In this document: positions 31,300 through 40,295 of the stretch, piece by piece
Numbering within the stretch: position 1 is the stretch's first letter
Layout of the letters: each line of letters starts with the position of its first letter
Origin: a virus
Reading direction: 5' to 3' (one strand)
Length of the DNA stretch: 55,791 bases
IMG/VR virus record: IMGVR_UViG_3300047476_001434
Span: 1 to 55,791 of that record
Notes under the pieces: generated by a model
Told to the model about the DNA's origin: nothing
The model's input: the letters and a program-made list of their open reading frames with translations, nothing else
Database searches by the model: none
Program-made: the position numbers and the translations under genes

Positions 31300-32102
31300 T
31301 AGACTGTTTGAGGTTCATATTTTATGGCTCTATCATTAATAAAAAAATATTCTTTTTTGGCCGAGTCAATCCAAAATCTTACCTCATCTTCATTAAGAAT
31401 GTCATCACCATTTTTATAATTCCAAAATATTGACCCTTCTCTTAAGTTAGTATGTTTATAACCAATTTTAGGTATCGTCATAAATTTAACTGAATTATGT
31501 GTCATTCTTAGAAAGAATTCATAACCAAAAGTTAATTTAAATGATGGTTTTAAAAGTCCAAAATTAATAAACGAATCTTTTTTAATAACCATTCCTGATA
31601 TTTGGAAGTTTTGGTATGTTTGTAACGTTTCATTAGTCAACACCCCCATTTCAGAACTAATGTTTAGTGCGAAGGTTGCTTCATTAGTGAAACCCGCGAA
31701 CTGTCCTTTTTCATCGGTGTCAACAACTAATGGTAAAAACGCATCAACATCGGGATATGATTCTGAATACTTACTAACATTATCAAACCAAATCTTAGAG
31801 TATTCGTCATCAAATTCAAAAATAGTAACCCATTTAGAAGATGCACTTCTAACTCCATGATTAACTTGCTCTGAAAAATTAGGTGTTTTTGTCCACGAGA
31901 TTTTATTAACTTTTAAATCACCAAAGTTAAAATTATTTAAATACTCAACAAGTTGAGTTTCGTCTGTATGAACAATGATAAGTTCATTAACAGGGGTGTT
32001 TTGAATTTTTAAAGATTCAATACATTTTTCAAAGTATTCCACAAACCCTCTACTTGAAGAAGATTTTATTGGTAATATTACTGATACATCAAATTTTTTC
32101 AT
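31299..32102 (-). CDS. Family 2-type glycosyltransferase
   Basis: 267 aa. A GT-A fold start (DVSVILPIKSSSSRGFVEYF) is followed by a nucleotide-sugar region (ELIIVHTDE) and the acidic metal-site-like motif FEFDDEYS around 110. The C-terminal half has a conserved-looking YEFFLRMTHNSVKF. No membrane segment is seen, so it is probably cytosolic. One of several transferases interspersed with sigma factor, PhoH and nucleotide genes. Substrate unknown: phage DNA, virion protein or host glycan. Confidence 0.75.
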   Translation of the reverse strand: MKKFDVSVILPIKSSSSRGFVEYFEKCIESLKIQNTPVNELIIVHTDETQLVEYLNNFNFGDLKVNKISWTKTPNFSEQVNHGVRSASSKWVTIFEFDDEYSKIWFDNVSKYSESYPDVDAFLPLVVDTDEKGQFAGFTNEATFALNISSEMGVLTNETLQTYQNFQISGMVIKKDSFINFGLLKPSFKLTFGYEFFLRMTHNSVKFMTIPKIGYKHTNLREGSIFWNYKNGDDILNEDEVRFWIDSAKKEYFFINDRAIKYEPQTV

Positions 32103-32114
32103 AGGTATAATTTT

Positions 32115-33179
32115 TTATTGTTCTGTTACTTGTAGTTTATCTAGTTGTTCTTCGAATGACACTAATCGTTTTTCTAAATATTCTGAAAATATCTCAACCG
32201 ATTCAGAATAAAAATCCTCTTTTGTTTTTAATTCATTTATAGTTTTTTCCATACCTTCAAATAGAGTTTGACTTAAATTATCTTCTAACCAATTTTGTAA
32301 GATATCAGCAATAAAATCTACAACGTTATTTTTATTATTAATCCAAATTCCGTTATCTTCATTTAACCAATGAGGTTGTAAGTTAGGTATTAAACCTAAT
32401 ACGGGGATACCTGTTTTCATAGACTCAAGAGGGAATGTACCATAACCACTTGTTTCATCTACCCAAACAGAAAGAAAACAATCTTTAAGTGAATTCGCAA
32501 ATTCGGATTGAGAAAGACCTCTCATATCTTTAAATGTTACCCATCGATACTGAGGGAATTTAATATAGAAATTTTTAATTATATTAGCAGTATCTCTCTG
32601 CTCTCTAGTGTGTATTGCAATAATTGGTTTAGATGGTAAAGTTTGTTTTGTAAAGTTGTCCGAAATAAATGGTGTTAAAACATCTATTGATAAACCTCTC
32701 ATGACGTTTGAGATATATTCCTTTTGGAAATCTGAAGTCGTAATACATTTAAAGAACCCTAATTGTTGCCATGTTTGACCTGGTTGCAATGTTTCTAACA
32801 TATGGTCATACGCTTGACATAAAACAATTTTACCACAAGGTAATTTAGTTATTTGACTCATTACAAAACCATATAGTTCAGGAATAACAATGAAATCTTC
32901 AGGGGACACCTCTAAATTTTGTCCCTCAATTGGTTTGTGAGGTAATTTTTCCATGAATTCTTTACCCATCCATTCAGAAACACCCGTATAATCAGGTTTT
33001 TCATGTAACATTATTGGATTATATCCATTATTATGTAATGCCATACCTAAATTATAGATGTATGAAATTGAAGCTTTAGCATTACCTTTAGTATCCTGTA
33101 CTAATAAATAAATTTTAGACTTTTTATTTTTTAAATTGTCAATCGATTTTTCTAATTTTGTTATTTGTTCCTGATTCAT
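32115..33179 (-). CDS. GT-B-type glycosyltransferase (GT4-like)
   Basis: 354 aa. It has a coiled N-terminus, then a Rossmann start (SKIYLLVQDTKGNAKASISY). The donor-site region SVWVDETSGYGTFPLESMKT followed by GIPVLGLIPNLQPHW around 255-295 is typical of GT-B enzymes (E near the nucleotide-sugar site). The C-terminus is a coiled coil. Neighbouring genes on both sides are in the same direction. Acceptor unknown. Confidence 0.72.
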   Translation of the reverse strand: MNQEQITKLEKSIDNLKNKKSKIYLLVQDTKGNAKASISYIYNLGMALHNNGYNPIMLHEKPDYTGVSEWMGKEFMEKLPHKPIEGQNLEVSPEDFIVIPELYGFVMSQITKLPCGKIVLCQAYDHMLETLQPGQTWQQLGFFKCITTSDFQKEYISNVMRGLSIDVLTPFISDNFTKQTLPSKPIIAIHTREQRDTANIIKNFYIKFPQYRWVTFKDMRGLSQSEFANSLKDCFLSVWVDETSGYGTFPLESMKTGIPVLGLIPNLQPHWLNEDNGIWINNKNNVVDFIADILQNWLEDNLSQTLFEGMEKTINELKTKEDFYSESVEIFSEYLEKRLVSFEEQLDKLQVTEQ

Positions 33180-33180
33180 A

Positions 33181-33450
33181 TTAATATTTGTTTAATAGCT
33201 TTTTATTTAATAAACTGTTGAAGGCGATTTTAAATGGTATTGATAATTCATTTGTCTTCATACCTAATGTCTCATCAACATCTTCAGATTCGGTTAATAA
33301 TACTTCAGATAAAGATTTAACCATCTCATATTTAACCACGCTTATATGATTTTCACTAGCCCCCGTAAAGTCTTTAGGCGGTTCTACAGTTGTATACTTC
33401 TCAATAGCGTCTAAATCAAGATAGTAATGTTCTCCTAAAATTTTTAACAT
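33181..33450 (-). CDS. Small protein, unknown function
   Basis: 89 aa (MLKILGEHYYLDLDAIEKYT start; ends NSLLNKKLLNKY). Mixed charge, probably alpha/beta, no membrane segment. Start overlaps the stop of the 33450 gene by 1 nt (TAATG). It lies 1 nt from the GT-B gene. It may work with the HAD-like protein or be a small regulator; no family recognised. Confidence 0.6.
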   Translation of the reverse strand: MLKILGEHYYLDLDAIEKYTTVEPPKDFTGASENHISVVKYEMVKSLSEVLLTESEDVDETLGMKTNELSIPFKIAFNSLLNKKLLNKY

Positions 33451-34046
33451 TATATAAATTTTTTTAGTTCGTTTTCCATCTCTTTAATACTACTAATTGT
33501 ATTAGGGTGGTCAACATGTTTATTGTATTCCGTCTCAAATTTAATTAAAATTTTATCTGACGGGTAGTTTAATAATAATGATGGATTAGATGTAAGTAAA
33601 ATATCAATTTCATTCCACATAGAATTAATTGTGTAATTACTATAAAAAACCACCTTTTCTAATTGACATCCAAATTTAGATAAAAAGAATAACGACGCGG
33701 GTTTTGACCTACCAATTTCATCAGATACGATTACAAAATCATGATTGTCTCGTAAATTAATGTAAATATCATTTAGGTCGTTGAATGTGGTGTACTCGGT
33801 AGACTGTGAGTGACCAAAAATTTCCATAGGGAATTCTTCATACAAAAAGGAGAATAAATCTTCAGGTTCTTTAAATTTAAAATGGTTGATTAAATTTAAA
33901 GAAGTAACAGGTAGGTCCATTTCATATTTAAAATCATCATCGCTCTCGATACCATCTGTTTTTGATAATAAAAACTTTTCGTATGTTTGTTCTAATTTAC
34001 CAATAGTGTTTCTTAAAACTCCATTTATCTCAATACCAATTCTCAT
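33450..34046 (-). CDS. HAD-like protein with degenerate catalytic motif
   Basis: 198 aa. The start MRIGIEINGVLRNTIGKLEQ has the shape of a HAD-family first strand (usually DxDGVLR), but the two catalytic Asp are E5 and N7 here. Later strands fit the fold (FVIVSDEIGRSKPASLFFL; VVFYSN; IDILLTSNP). The catalytic loss suggests a non-enzymatic binding or scaffold role, or a wrong fold guess. Gene context: between PhoH and small unknowns in the minus-strand operon. Confidence 0.62.
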   Translation of the reverse strand: MRIGIEINGVLRNTIGKLEQTYEKFLLSKTDGIESDDDFKYEMDLPVTSLNLINHFKFKEPEDLFSFLYEEFPMEIFGHSQSTEYTTFNDLNDIYINLRDNHDFVIVSDEIGRSKPASLFFLSKFGCQLEKVVFYSNYTINSMWNEIDILLTSNPSLLLNYPSDKILIKFETEYNKHVDHPNTISSIKEMENELKKFI

Positions 34047-34049
34047 ATT

Positions 34050-34787
34050 TTATTTAATTTCTTCTTCGTATTTTTCTAATATCTTAGCAATTAATGGGTT
34101 ACGAACATTTTTAGCGTTTCTAAAATCATAAACTCCGATACCTTTTACGTTTTGGAATTTCTGTAACGCATCGTATAGACCCGATTGTTTTTTATCTTTA
34201 TATCTATCAGTTTGTTCTAAGTCACCCGAAATAAAGAATTTACTGTTATATCCAATTCTAGTCATTAACATTTTAATTTGATTAGGAGTGGCATTTTGAG
34301 CCTCTTCAAATACTAATATTGAATTGTCGATATTCATACCTCTCATGTACGCCAATGCGAACACCTCAATAATTTCCGCGTCTTTTAATTTTTCTCTAGC
34401 GTCTTTACCAATGATTTTATTCAATAAATAATATGATGGGAAAATATAAGGGTCTAATTTTTCCTCTAAATTACCAGGTAATGAACCTAATTTTTCTTCA
34501 GCTTCAACCGCTGGTCTAACAATTATTAATTTTTCATATGAATTATTTGAATCAAGTAATAAATCAACCGCTGCTTTCATGGATATATAAGATTTACCAA
34601 CACCTGCGGGACCCGAACAAATCGTTATTTCATTTTCTTTTAATATGTTATAATATTCTTCTTGATTGGTTGATAGGAATTTATTCTTTTGTTTTTTCTT
34701 AACAACTGAGTTTATAAAGTCTTTTCTCGAGAATGATTTTAATTCTGAATCATCGTTAACAGGAGATTGTTTTTTTCTTTGTGTCAT
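34050..34787 (-). CDS. phoH: PhoH-like P-loop ATPase
   Basis: 245 aa. Walker A is G59-P-A-G-V-G-K-S66, and Walker B is SILVFEEAQN (156-165) with the PhoH-type FEEAQNATPNQIKMLMTR. The conserved RPAVEAEEKLGSLPG motif (~91-105) is present. PhoH-like proteins are frequent in phages; RNA helicase/nuclease-associated ATPase activity is proposed for the family, and the role in phages is unclear. The N-terminal ~40 residues are basic and disordered. The gap upstream (34788-34860) holds an AT-rich promoter-like region. Confidence 0.9.
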   Translation of the reverse strand: MTQRKKQSPVNDDSELKSFSRKDFINSVVKKKQKNKFLSTNQEEYYNILKENEITICSGPAGVGKSYISMKAAVDLLLDSNNSYEKLIIVRPAVEAEEKLGSLPGNLEEKLDPYIFPSYYLLNKIIGKDAREKLKDAEIIEVFALAYMRGMNIDNSILVFEEAQNATPNQIKMLMTRIGYNSKFFISGDLEQTDRYKDKKQSGLYDALQKFQNVKGIGVYDFRNAKNVRNPLIAKILEKYEEEIK

Positions 34788-34860
34788 ATTTTAATTGTTT
34801 ATATCTAAAATATATTTTATTTATAAGAAATGTGAATGATAGTAATCACTATATAGTTAG

Positions 34861-36375
34861 TTACGCCAAAGGAACTAATTTATCCTTTAGTTTATCCGCA
34901 TTTTTTAGAAAGAGAGGTAGTAGGTTTCTAGTGTAATCTATGTTTAATTTATTTATCTTTTCATTATCTTCATTTCTGGTTTGAGATTCATAGTGATACG
35001 CCACACAATTACTACATGTAAAATTTTTAAAACCCTTCAATTGAGTTTGTACATTCAACTCAACATCCTCAAAACATGAAATATAATTTTCATTAAACAT
35101 ACCTGAATTAATGAATACATTTTTTCTAATCATTAACAGTGCCCCTGTGTTACCAAAAGACTCCTTGGTGTCGATATTATAGTTATAATAATTATAAATG
35201 TTGTGATGACCAACCCCCATGTTTCCATTTGAATTATGGACCCCCATAAAGACTCCGTCATGTTGTATAGTGTTATCGGAGAAATGTAATCTAGCACCAA
35301 CTGTACCACATCTGTGGTTTTCTTTAAAAGTCTTTAACATCCCATAAATAACGTTGTTTAGTATTTTAATATCGTTGTTACAAAATAACAAATACTCATA
35401 GTCGTCGTTTATATAATTTAAAACCACATCATTATTTATTTTAGCAAAATTGTAATAGTCGTATTCTATTAACTTAACATTACCTAATTTTAATATTTCA
35501 TCTTTAATCCATTTCTTCTCACTTTCACTTGACCCAGTATCGGCAATAAAAACATCGAACAGATTGGAGTTACAATGTTTGTATAATGAATCAACACAAT
35601 CAAATAACATCTCTACTTTACCTTTAGTTGGTATAATTACCGCGACTTTACCTATATTTTTTATTGGTTTTTCAGTAATTGTCGGAGCAAAAACATTTTC
35701 AGGTTTTAAATCTAACGGTAGATTACCTGACCATTTTTCTAAAAATTTTTCTTTTGAATTGTAAAATTCTTCATTAGGTTTACCGACCGATTCATGAGTA
35801 ATTTCAAAAGAAGAAGTAACCCCTATCTTTACACCATCTAAATAATTTGGTATTGAAAATCCGTGGTCATAAAAATGGAATTTACCAAAAGATTCATCGA
35901 ACTTATGTTTAATTTTTGTTTTATTAAATGAGATAAATAAACCATCAATTGTTACTACAGGTATTATAAATGGTAATTTTGGCGAATATTTACTCAACCA
36001 CTTTTTAGAATCTTTAGGGTGGTGATAAACTTGACCAACCATTGTTTGACGCATTTTTTCCCAATATACGCCAGACTCGGGAAAGTAACAAGACCCTGCC
36101 TTACCGATAATACCAAAATCAGGATTATTAGAAAAATCGTCTATTAATTTTTTACCCCAATTCTTTTCAAGTTTAATATCATTATGACAACAAACAATAA
36201 TGTCATTAACAGATTCTGAAATACCTCTATTGTAAATTTCAGATAATGAGTATTCATTATTATTTTGATATTCTAAAATTTGAATATCTTTTAAACCTGA
36301 TGTTTGTAACAAATGTGATTTAAATTTGTTATTATATTCGGTGTCTTTATGCGTTGAGTAAATTATAGTTATCAT
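34861..36375 (-). CDS. Two-domain family 2-type glycosyltransferase
   Basis: 504 aa with two GT-A-like domains. The first (~1-235) begins TIIYSTHKDTEYNNKFKSHL and has CHNDIKLEKNW. The second (~240-504) begins VAVIIPTKGKVEMLFDCVDS and has the DxD-type FCNNDIKI and the pattern CFEDVELNVQTQLKGF near the C-terminus. Two-domain GT2 proteins often build polysaccharide chains with alternating sugars. It overlaps the upstream gene by 29 nt. No membrane segments are seen. Acceptor unknown. Confidence 0.78.
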   Translation of the reverse strand: MITIIYSTHKDTEYNNKFKSHLLQTSGLKDIQILEYQNNNEYSLSEIYNRGISESVNDIIVCCHNDIKLEKNWGKKLIDDFSNNPDFGIIGKAGSCYFPESGVYWEKMRQTMVGQVYHHPKDSKKWLSKYSPKLPFIIPVVTIDGLFISFNKTKIKHKFDESFGKFHFYDHGFSIPNYLDGVKIGVTSSFEITHESVGKPNEEFYNSKEKFLEKWSGNLPLDLKPENVFAPTITEKPIKNIGKVAVIIPTKGKVEMLFDCVDSLYKHCNSNLFDVFIADTGSSESEKKWIKDEILKLGNVKLIEYDYYNFAKINNDVVLNYINDDYEYLLFCNNDIKILNNVIYGMLKTFKENHRCGTVGARLHFSDNTIQHDGVFMGVHNSNGNMGVGHHNIYNYYNYNIDTKESFGNTGALLMIRKNVFINSGMFNENYISCFEDVELNVQTQLKGFKNFTCSNCVAYHYESQTRNEDNEKINKLNIDYTRNLLPLFLKNADKLKDKLVPLA

Positions 36376-37675
36376 GTAATTGATTGAATTTGTTTTTCAT
36401 TTCGTTGAAAAAGGGTGAAACCAAATTTTTATATGGATAGTTAGTGAAATCTTCATCAACAAACGTTGGTTTGGGTCCATGGAAATGTAAAATTTTAATA
36501 TCACTAAACGGACCCCAATATGGTTTATAATTAAACTTATAATTAAGCCTTTCGATTGATTTATTATAGAATAATTTATAAGCGTCTTGGTCGTATACGT
36601 TAAACTTTTTAAAATTTAATTTTATAAAACTAACAAAATCTTGATGGGTGTTTAATAGAAACCTCCAATTTAACCACATTACACCGCTATTCATATCCCA
36701 ATGTTTGCCAACTTTAGTGAATTCGCCAGCACACATAAAAGTTTCCGTTTTATTTTCAAATAACTCAGATACATCTGACATAAACATAACATCATTATCT
36801 GTGTATAATACGTGAGATTCTTCGATACCTAATTTTTCACATATTAATGGGATGTCTACCCTTAAAAACGCACCGTATGCAATTGTGTCATCTTTATAAT
36901 GGTTTTTTAAATCATCGTAAAAACTTACTCTATGACTAATAACTTCAACCCCAATATTAATTAATTCATTTATATTCTCATCAATCTCACCATCTAAAAT
37001 AAGAATCGGTTTAATAGATGGGTTAGTTGATTTTGCAGTTATTACCGCAACTTTATACATTTTAATGTACTTTAAATAACTTGTTTTATTGTGGTTGTTT
37101 AAACCTGTAAACCAATAAAGTTCATTTTTTATTTTTTTAAACCAAGAACCATCTTCAAAAGTCATATCAGGAACCCCTAATGAATCATTAACCGCAATTT
37201 TAACTCCACCAACATGAGGGTGTTTCTGAATAAAATCTTCGGTATGATAATCATGACCTGAAATTATTTTTTTAACCAATGGTTTCCAATGACGAATGTC
37301 CTCAGTAACACATTCGTATTTATGACACGCATCAATATAGACCATATCACATTCAATTGAATGGTCCGTGGAGTATCCTTTTATTTTTTCTATGTTGGGG
37401 TATTCAGATATACGTAGGTTAAATTGTTCTTCAACATCCACATAATTCGCATGACTTGCGGAGTCCGAATCATCAAAACCTCCCTCCCAAGAATCAATAC
37501 ATATTATTTTACCGTTTGGGAACTCTTGAGCGAATATCTCACTACTTTCACCAATGTAAGAACCTAACTCAACAATTGTTGGAGCATCCCCTAAATAACT
37601 TCTAACCTCATTACAAAAATCCCTCAATCCCCTTTCAAATGAGGACGGTCTCATAACAGTTTTTAAAATTTTCAT
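36347..37675 (-). CDS. Fusion: class I methyltransferase + GT8-type glycosyltransferase
   Basis: 442 aa. The N-terminal ~195 residues form a SAM-dependent methyltransferase-like domain (IVELGSYIGESSEIFAQEFP, ICIDSWEGG, MVYIDACHKYECVTEDI). The C-terminal ~205-442 looks like a GT8 enzyme with the metal-binding YTDNDVMF (D293, D295), a conserved NSGVMWLN, and LHFHGPKP near the end (408-415). The fusion suggests sugar transfer and sugar O-methylation in one protein, or an enzyme that alters a cell-surface glycan. It overlaps dUTPase by 4 nt. Acceptor unknown. Confidence 0.75.
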   Translation of the reverse strand: MKILKTVMRPSSFERGLRDFCNEVRSYLGDAPTIVELGSYIGESSEIFAQEFPNGKIICIDSWEGGFDDSDSASHANYVDVEEQFNLRISEYPNIEKIKGYSTDHSIECDMVYIDACHKYECVTEDIRHWKPLVKKIISGHDYHTEDFIQKHPHVGGVKIAVNDSLGVPDMTFEDGSWFKKIKNELYWFTGLNNHNKTSYLKYIKMYKVAVITAKSTNPSIKPILILDGEIDENINELINIGVEVISHRVSFYDDLKNHYKDDTIAYGAFLRVDIPLICEKLGIEESHVLYTDNDVMFMSDVSELFENKTETFMCAGEFTKVGKHWDMNSGVMWLNWRFLLNTHQDFVSFIKLNFKKFNVYDQDAYKLFYNKSIERLNYKFNYKPYWGPFSDIKILHFHGPKPTFVDEDFTNYPYKNLVSPFFNEMKNKFNQLHDNYNLLNA

Positions 37676-38268
37676 ATTCCAGTTGAGCCGAATCCTTTAT
37701 CTCCTCGGTCTTTTTCTTTTATTTTTGTTTTTTGGGTTAAATTAACCCACTTACCATTAACAACAGGGCACAAGACCGCTTGAGCAATTTTCATACCTTT
37801 ACTGATTAAAACCGAGTTATTATTAGTATTAAATACTATAACTTGTATTTCACCCGTATACCCATTATCAACAGTACCTGGTGAATTTAACACCATTAAA
37901 CCTTGTTTTAAAGCTAAACCACTTTTTGACCTAACTTGGATTTCGTACCCATCCTTAATGTCTAATGAAATCCCCGTTGGTATTAGTTGTCTACCAAATG
38001 GAGGTATTTCAGTCTCAATAACTGAATGTAAATCAAACCCTGAATCACTAAGGTGATTATACATTGGTGTTACCGCATCAGAATGAAGCTTAATAAACCC
38101 TAAGTCTAATTTAGGATTATAATTTTTAATATCGTCCTCTAAACTTTTAACATCAACTCCGAAATCATTCATTATCATATCGTAATCAATATCATCATTA
38201 TTATTATCAAGCATAGACTGTAATTTTTTAGCATACTCGCTTAGGTCATCTAAATTATTTATATCCAT
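37672..38268 (-). CDS. dut: dUTP diphosphatase
   Basis: 198 aa. All five dUTPase motifs are present: I DSGFDL, II RSKSGLA, III GTVDNGYTGEI (catalytic Asp in this segment), IV ISKGMKIAQAV and V RGDKGFGSTG (188-197). It removes dUTP to keep uracil out of DNA and makes dUMP for dTTP. There is an acidic N-terminal extension of ~60 residues not in typical enzymes. It is cytosolic and works with phage replication; the neighbouring exonuclease gene overlaps it by 1 nt. Confidence 0.95.
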   Translation of the reverse strand: MDINNLDDLSEYAKKLQSMLDNNNDDIDYDMIMNDFGVDVKSLEDDIKNYNPKLDLGFIKLHSDAVTPMYNHLSDSGFDLHSVIETEIPPFGRQLIPTGISLDIKDGYEIQVRSKSGLALKQGLMVLNSPGTVDNGYTGEIQVIVFNTNNNSVLISKGMKIAQAVLCPVVNGKWVNLTQKTKIKEKDRGDKGFGSTGI

Positions 38269-38978
38269 TATTCTAAAGATTTTAATTTTTTAACTATATC
38301 AACAAGTACTAATACATCTTTTTCACAATATTCCGAAATCTCGGTAATTGCTTGGTTATCCCAATATGCTGAATGAACTTTATCACCTGTCACTTCACCA
38401 TCTTTAGGTGTTGGTATTTCTAAACAAGAACATAATAAATCCAATGACCCTATTGAAGTGTATGAACCATATTGCCAAATTTCTTTGGTATCTATAGCTT
38501 TAACCTCCCAAGGTTTAGTATTGTAATCTGGTAGTATCTTAGACGGTAAAATTCCGTTTATCATCATTCTTTTTGCCAACATAGGAATATCAAAATTCTT
38601 TAAGTTATGACCACATAGGTAAAAGTCTAACTTATGACATCTATCCAATAGGTTTCTAACTTGTAATAAAATTTCCTTTTCATTATCACCTGAAAAAGTT
38701 TGTTTTTTAATTTCTCCTTTATCCATAACAAACGCCATAGATACACAAACAATTTTTGCAAATTCAGGAACTAAAGCGGCTCTTCGTTTAAACATAAAGT
38801 TTTTCGCGTCAATATCTACATTCGCATCTTCAGGAAATCTTTTTTGGAACCAATCAAAATATTTATGGAACTGCTCAGCGATTTCAGGACTAAACTTTTC
38901 ACAAGAATCTAGGTCGGGACATGAACCGACAGTCTCAATATCAAGGAATAAAATTTTGGTAATTGGAATGTTAATCAT
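38268..38978 (-). CDS. 3'-5' exonuclease, DEDDy (PolB-exonuclease-like)
   Basis: 236 aa. Exo I is FLDIETVG (D13, E15), Exo II GHNLKNFDIP (~122-131) and Exo III Y217-C-E-K-D221. This order is typical of the stand-alone predicted 3'-5' exonucleases related to the PolB proofreading domain. Probable roles are DNA end processing, proofreading or nucleotide recycling in replication. The 1-nt overlap with dUTPase suggests coupled expression. Confidence 0.88.
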   Translation of the reverse strand: MINIPITKILFLDIETVGSCPDLDSCEKFSPEIAEQFHKYFDWFQKRFPEDANVDIDAKNFMFKRRAALVPEFAKIVCVSMAFVMDKGEIKKQTFSGDNEKEILLQVRNLLDRCHKLDFYLCGHNLKNFDIPMLAKRMMINGILPSKILPDYNTKPWEVKAIDTKEIWQYGSYTSIGSLDLLCSCLEIPTPKDGEVTGDKVHSAYWDNQAITEISEYCEKDVLVLVDIVKKLKSLE

Positions 38979-38980
38979 AA

Positions 38981-40201
38981 TTATTTAATTAAAGATTTGT
39001 AAAATTCTGCTCTTGTTTTAGTTACGTTTCGTAAGTCGTATTTGTCTTTAACTGTTTCATACAAACGTTCACCTAAATCAGTTATTAGATTAGGATTTTG
39101 TATTAATTTTTTAATTGACTTAGACCAATCACTATGGTTTCTATGTTCATCAACTAATAAAGCGTTTCCGTCAATAAATTCACCGTTTTTTAATGAATGT
39201 TTTAAATCAATAGTGTAAGGACCAACATTTGATGCAATTAACGCCTTTTTATAAAATCCCGCTTCAATCACTTTTAGTTGGGATTTCATTCTATTAAAAA
39301 TGTGGTTTTTAATTGGTGCTAATGATATATCAAATTTAGAATAATTTGACGCATATTGAGTTACAGGTCTTGTCCATACTCTAACGTATGGTAAACTTTT
39401 TTCCGAAGTATACTCTTCTTCTTTATATTGTGAAAGAAATTCACGATAGTCGTTATCAACTATTCTATATTTATCGGTAAAAATTTCCTCATATCTTGCC
39501 CATACAGTTTCTTCAGGTTTGATAGGTCTTTGTTTTTTCTCACCAGTTGCTTTATTAATTTCAGTAATATGACCTCTAATATCAAAACCACATAAAACAT
39601 ATTGTGATTTATTATTTATGTCATTACCGTTTTTACTAATGACACCATCAAGTAGTTTTAAATCATGTAAGTGAGAAGAACCTCCGAGCCAACCAATACG
39701 TATTCTATCAGATTCTAATGTTGGTTGTTTAAATTGGGGTTCATTTGGGTCAATTGCGTTAGGTAACACAATAACATTTTTATTAAATTTACGAATTTCA
39801 TTTGCAAAAATTTCCGTAGTTGTTGTTACATAACTTGCTTCTTTTAAATTAGCAACTATTTTTTCATGAATTTTTTCTTGTAAAATAATAGTATGTATTG
39901 GGTGTTCTTTAGTCGGCAACCAATAATCGTCAATATCAACAATTACCGTAATACCCATAGACTTTAGATTTTTAATTAATGTGGGTGTTTGGTCATAATT
40001 CTGACCGATATTCCTATGAACATGAACTATTTGATAATTCTTCCAAAAATTAGGGTCTGAAATCTTAGGCTCATAATCAATATCTACATGAAAATCATCA
40101 TTATATAGATTTTGTAACATTATGTGTGGGTCGACTGAACGGAATTTACCAACACCTGTTCGGTCCGATGGTAAAACTAATACTTTAATTTTTTCTGACA
40201 T
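38981..40201 (-). CDS. GT-B-type glycosyltransferase (GT4-like)
   Basis: 406 aa. The N-terminal Rossmann-like part (KIKVLVLPSDRTGVGKFRSV) is followed by IVHVHRNIG and ITVIVDIDDYWLP. The C-terminal half has IRIGWLGGSSHLHDLKLL, a typical GT-B donor domain start, and KVIEAGFYKKALIASNVGPY, a typical E-containing nucleotide-sugar motif. It is the last gene of the group before the 40262 terminator in reverse order, with an AT-rich promoter-like region upstream. Substrate unknown. Confidence 0.8.
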   Translation of the reverse strand: MSEKIKVLVLPSDRTGVGKFRSVDPHIMLQNLYNDDFHVDIDYEPKISDPNFWKNYQIVHVHRNIGQNYDQTPTLIKNLKSMGITVIVDIDDYWLPTKEHPIHTIILQEKIHEKIVANLKEASYVTTTTEIFANEIRKFNKNVIVLPNAIDPNEPQFKQPTLESDRIRIGWLGGSSHLHDLKLLDGVISKNGNDINNKSQYVLCGFDIRGHITEINKATGEKKQRPIKPEETVWARYEEIFTDKYRIVDNDYREFLSQYKEEEYTSEKSLPYVRVWTRPVTQYASNYSKFDISLAPIKNHIFNRMKSQLKVIEAGFYKKALIASNVGPYTIDLKHSLKNGEFIDGNALLVDEHRNHSDWSKSIKKLIQNPNLITDLGERLYETVKDKYDLRNVTKTRAEFYKSLIK

Positions 40202-40261
40202 ATTTTTAGTTATATACCCTAAAATATAGTCATGTGAAATTATATTATCAATAATAAGATA

Positions 40262-40288
40262 AAATAAAAAACCCCACTTAAGGTGGGG
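40262..40288 (-). terminator. Rho-independent terminator (minus strand)
   Basis: Hairpin CCCCAC/GTGGGG (40272-40277 with 40283-40288), followed on the minus strand by a T-run (40262-40271 side). It ends the 42888-40296 transcript. Confidence 0.85.
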
Positions 40289-40295
40289 ATTCTAT

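Noticed and set aside
34818-34825. TATAAATA (T4-like late promoter) on the minus strand upstream of PhoH
   Set aside because: A single copy in a very AT-rich gap; the same bases read TATTTATA on the other strand, and no other minus-strand gene has TATAAATA at a set distance.
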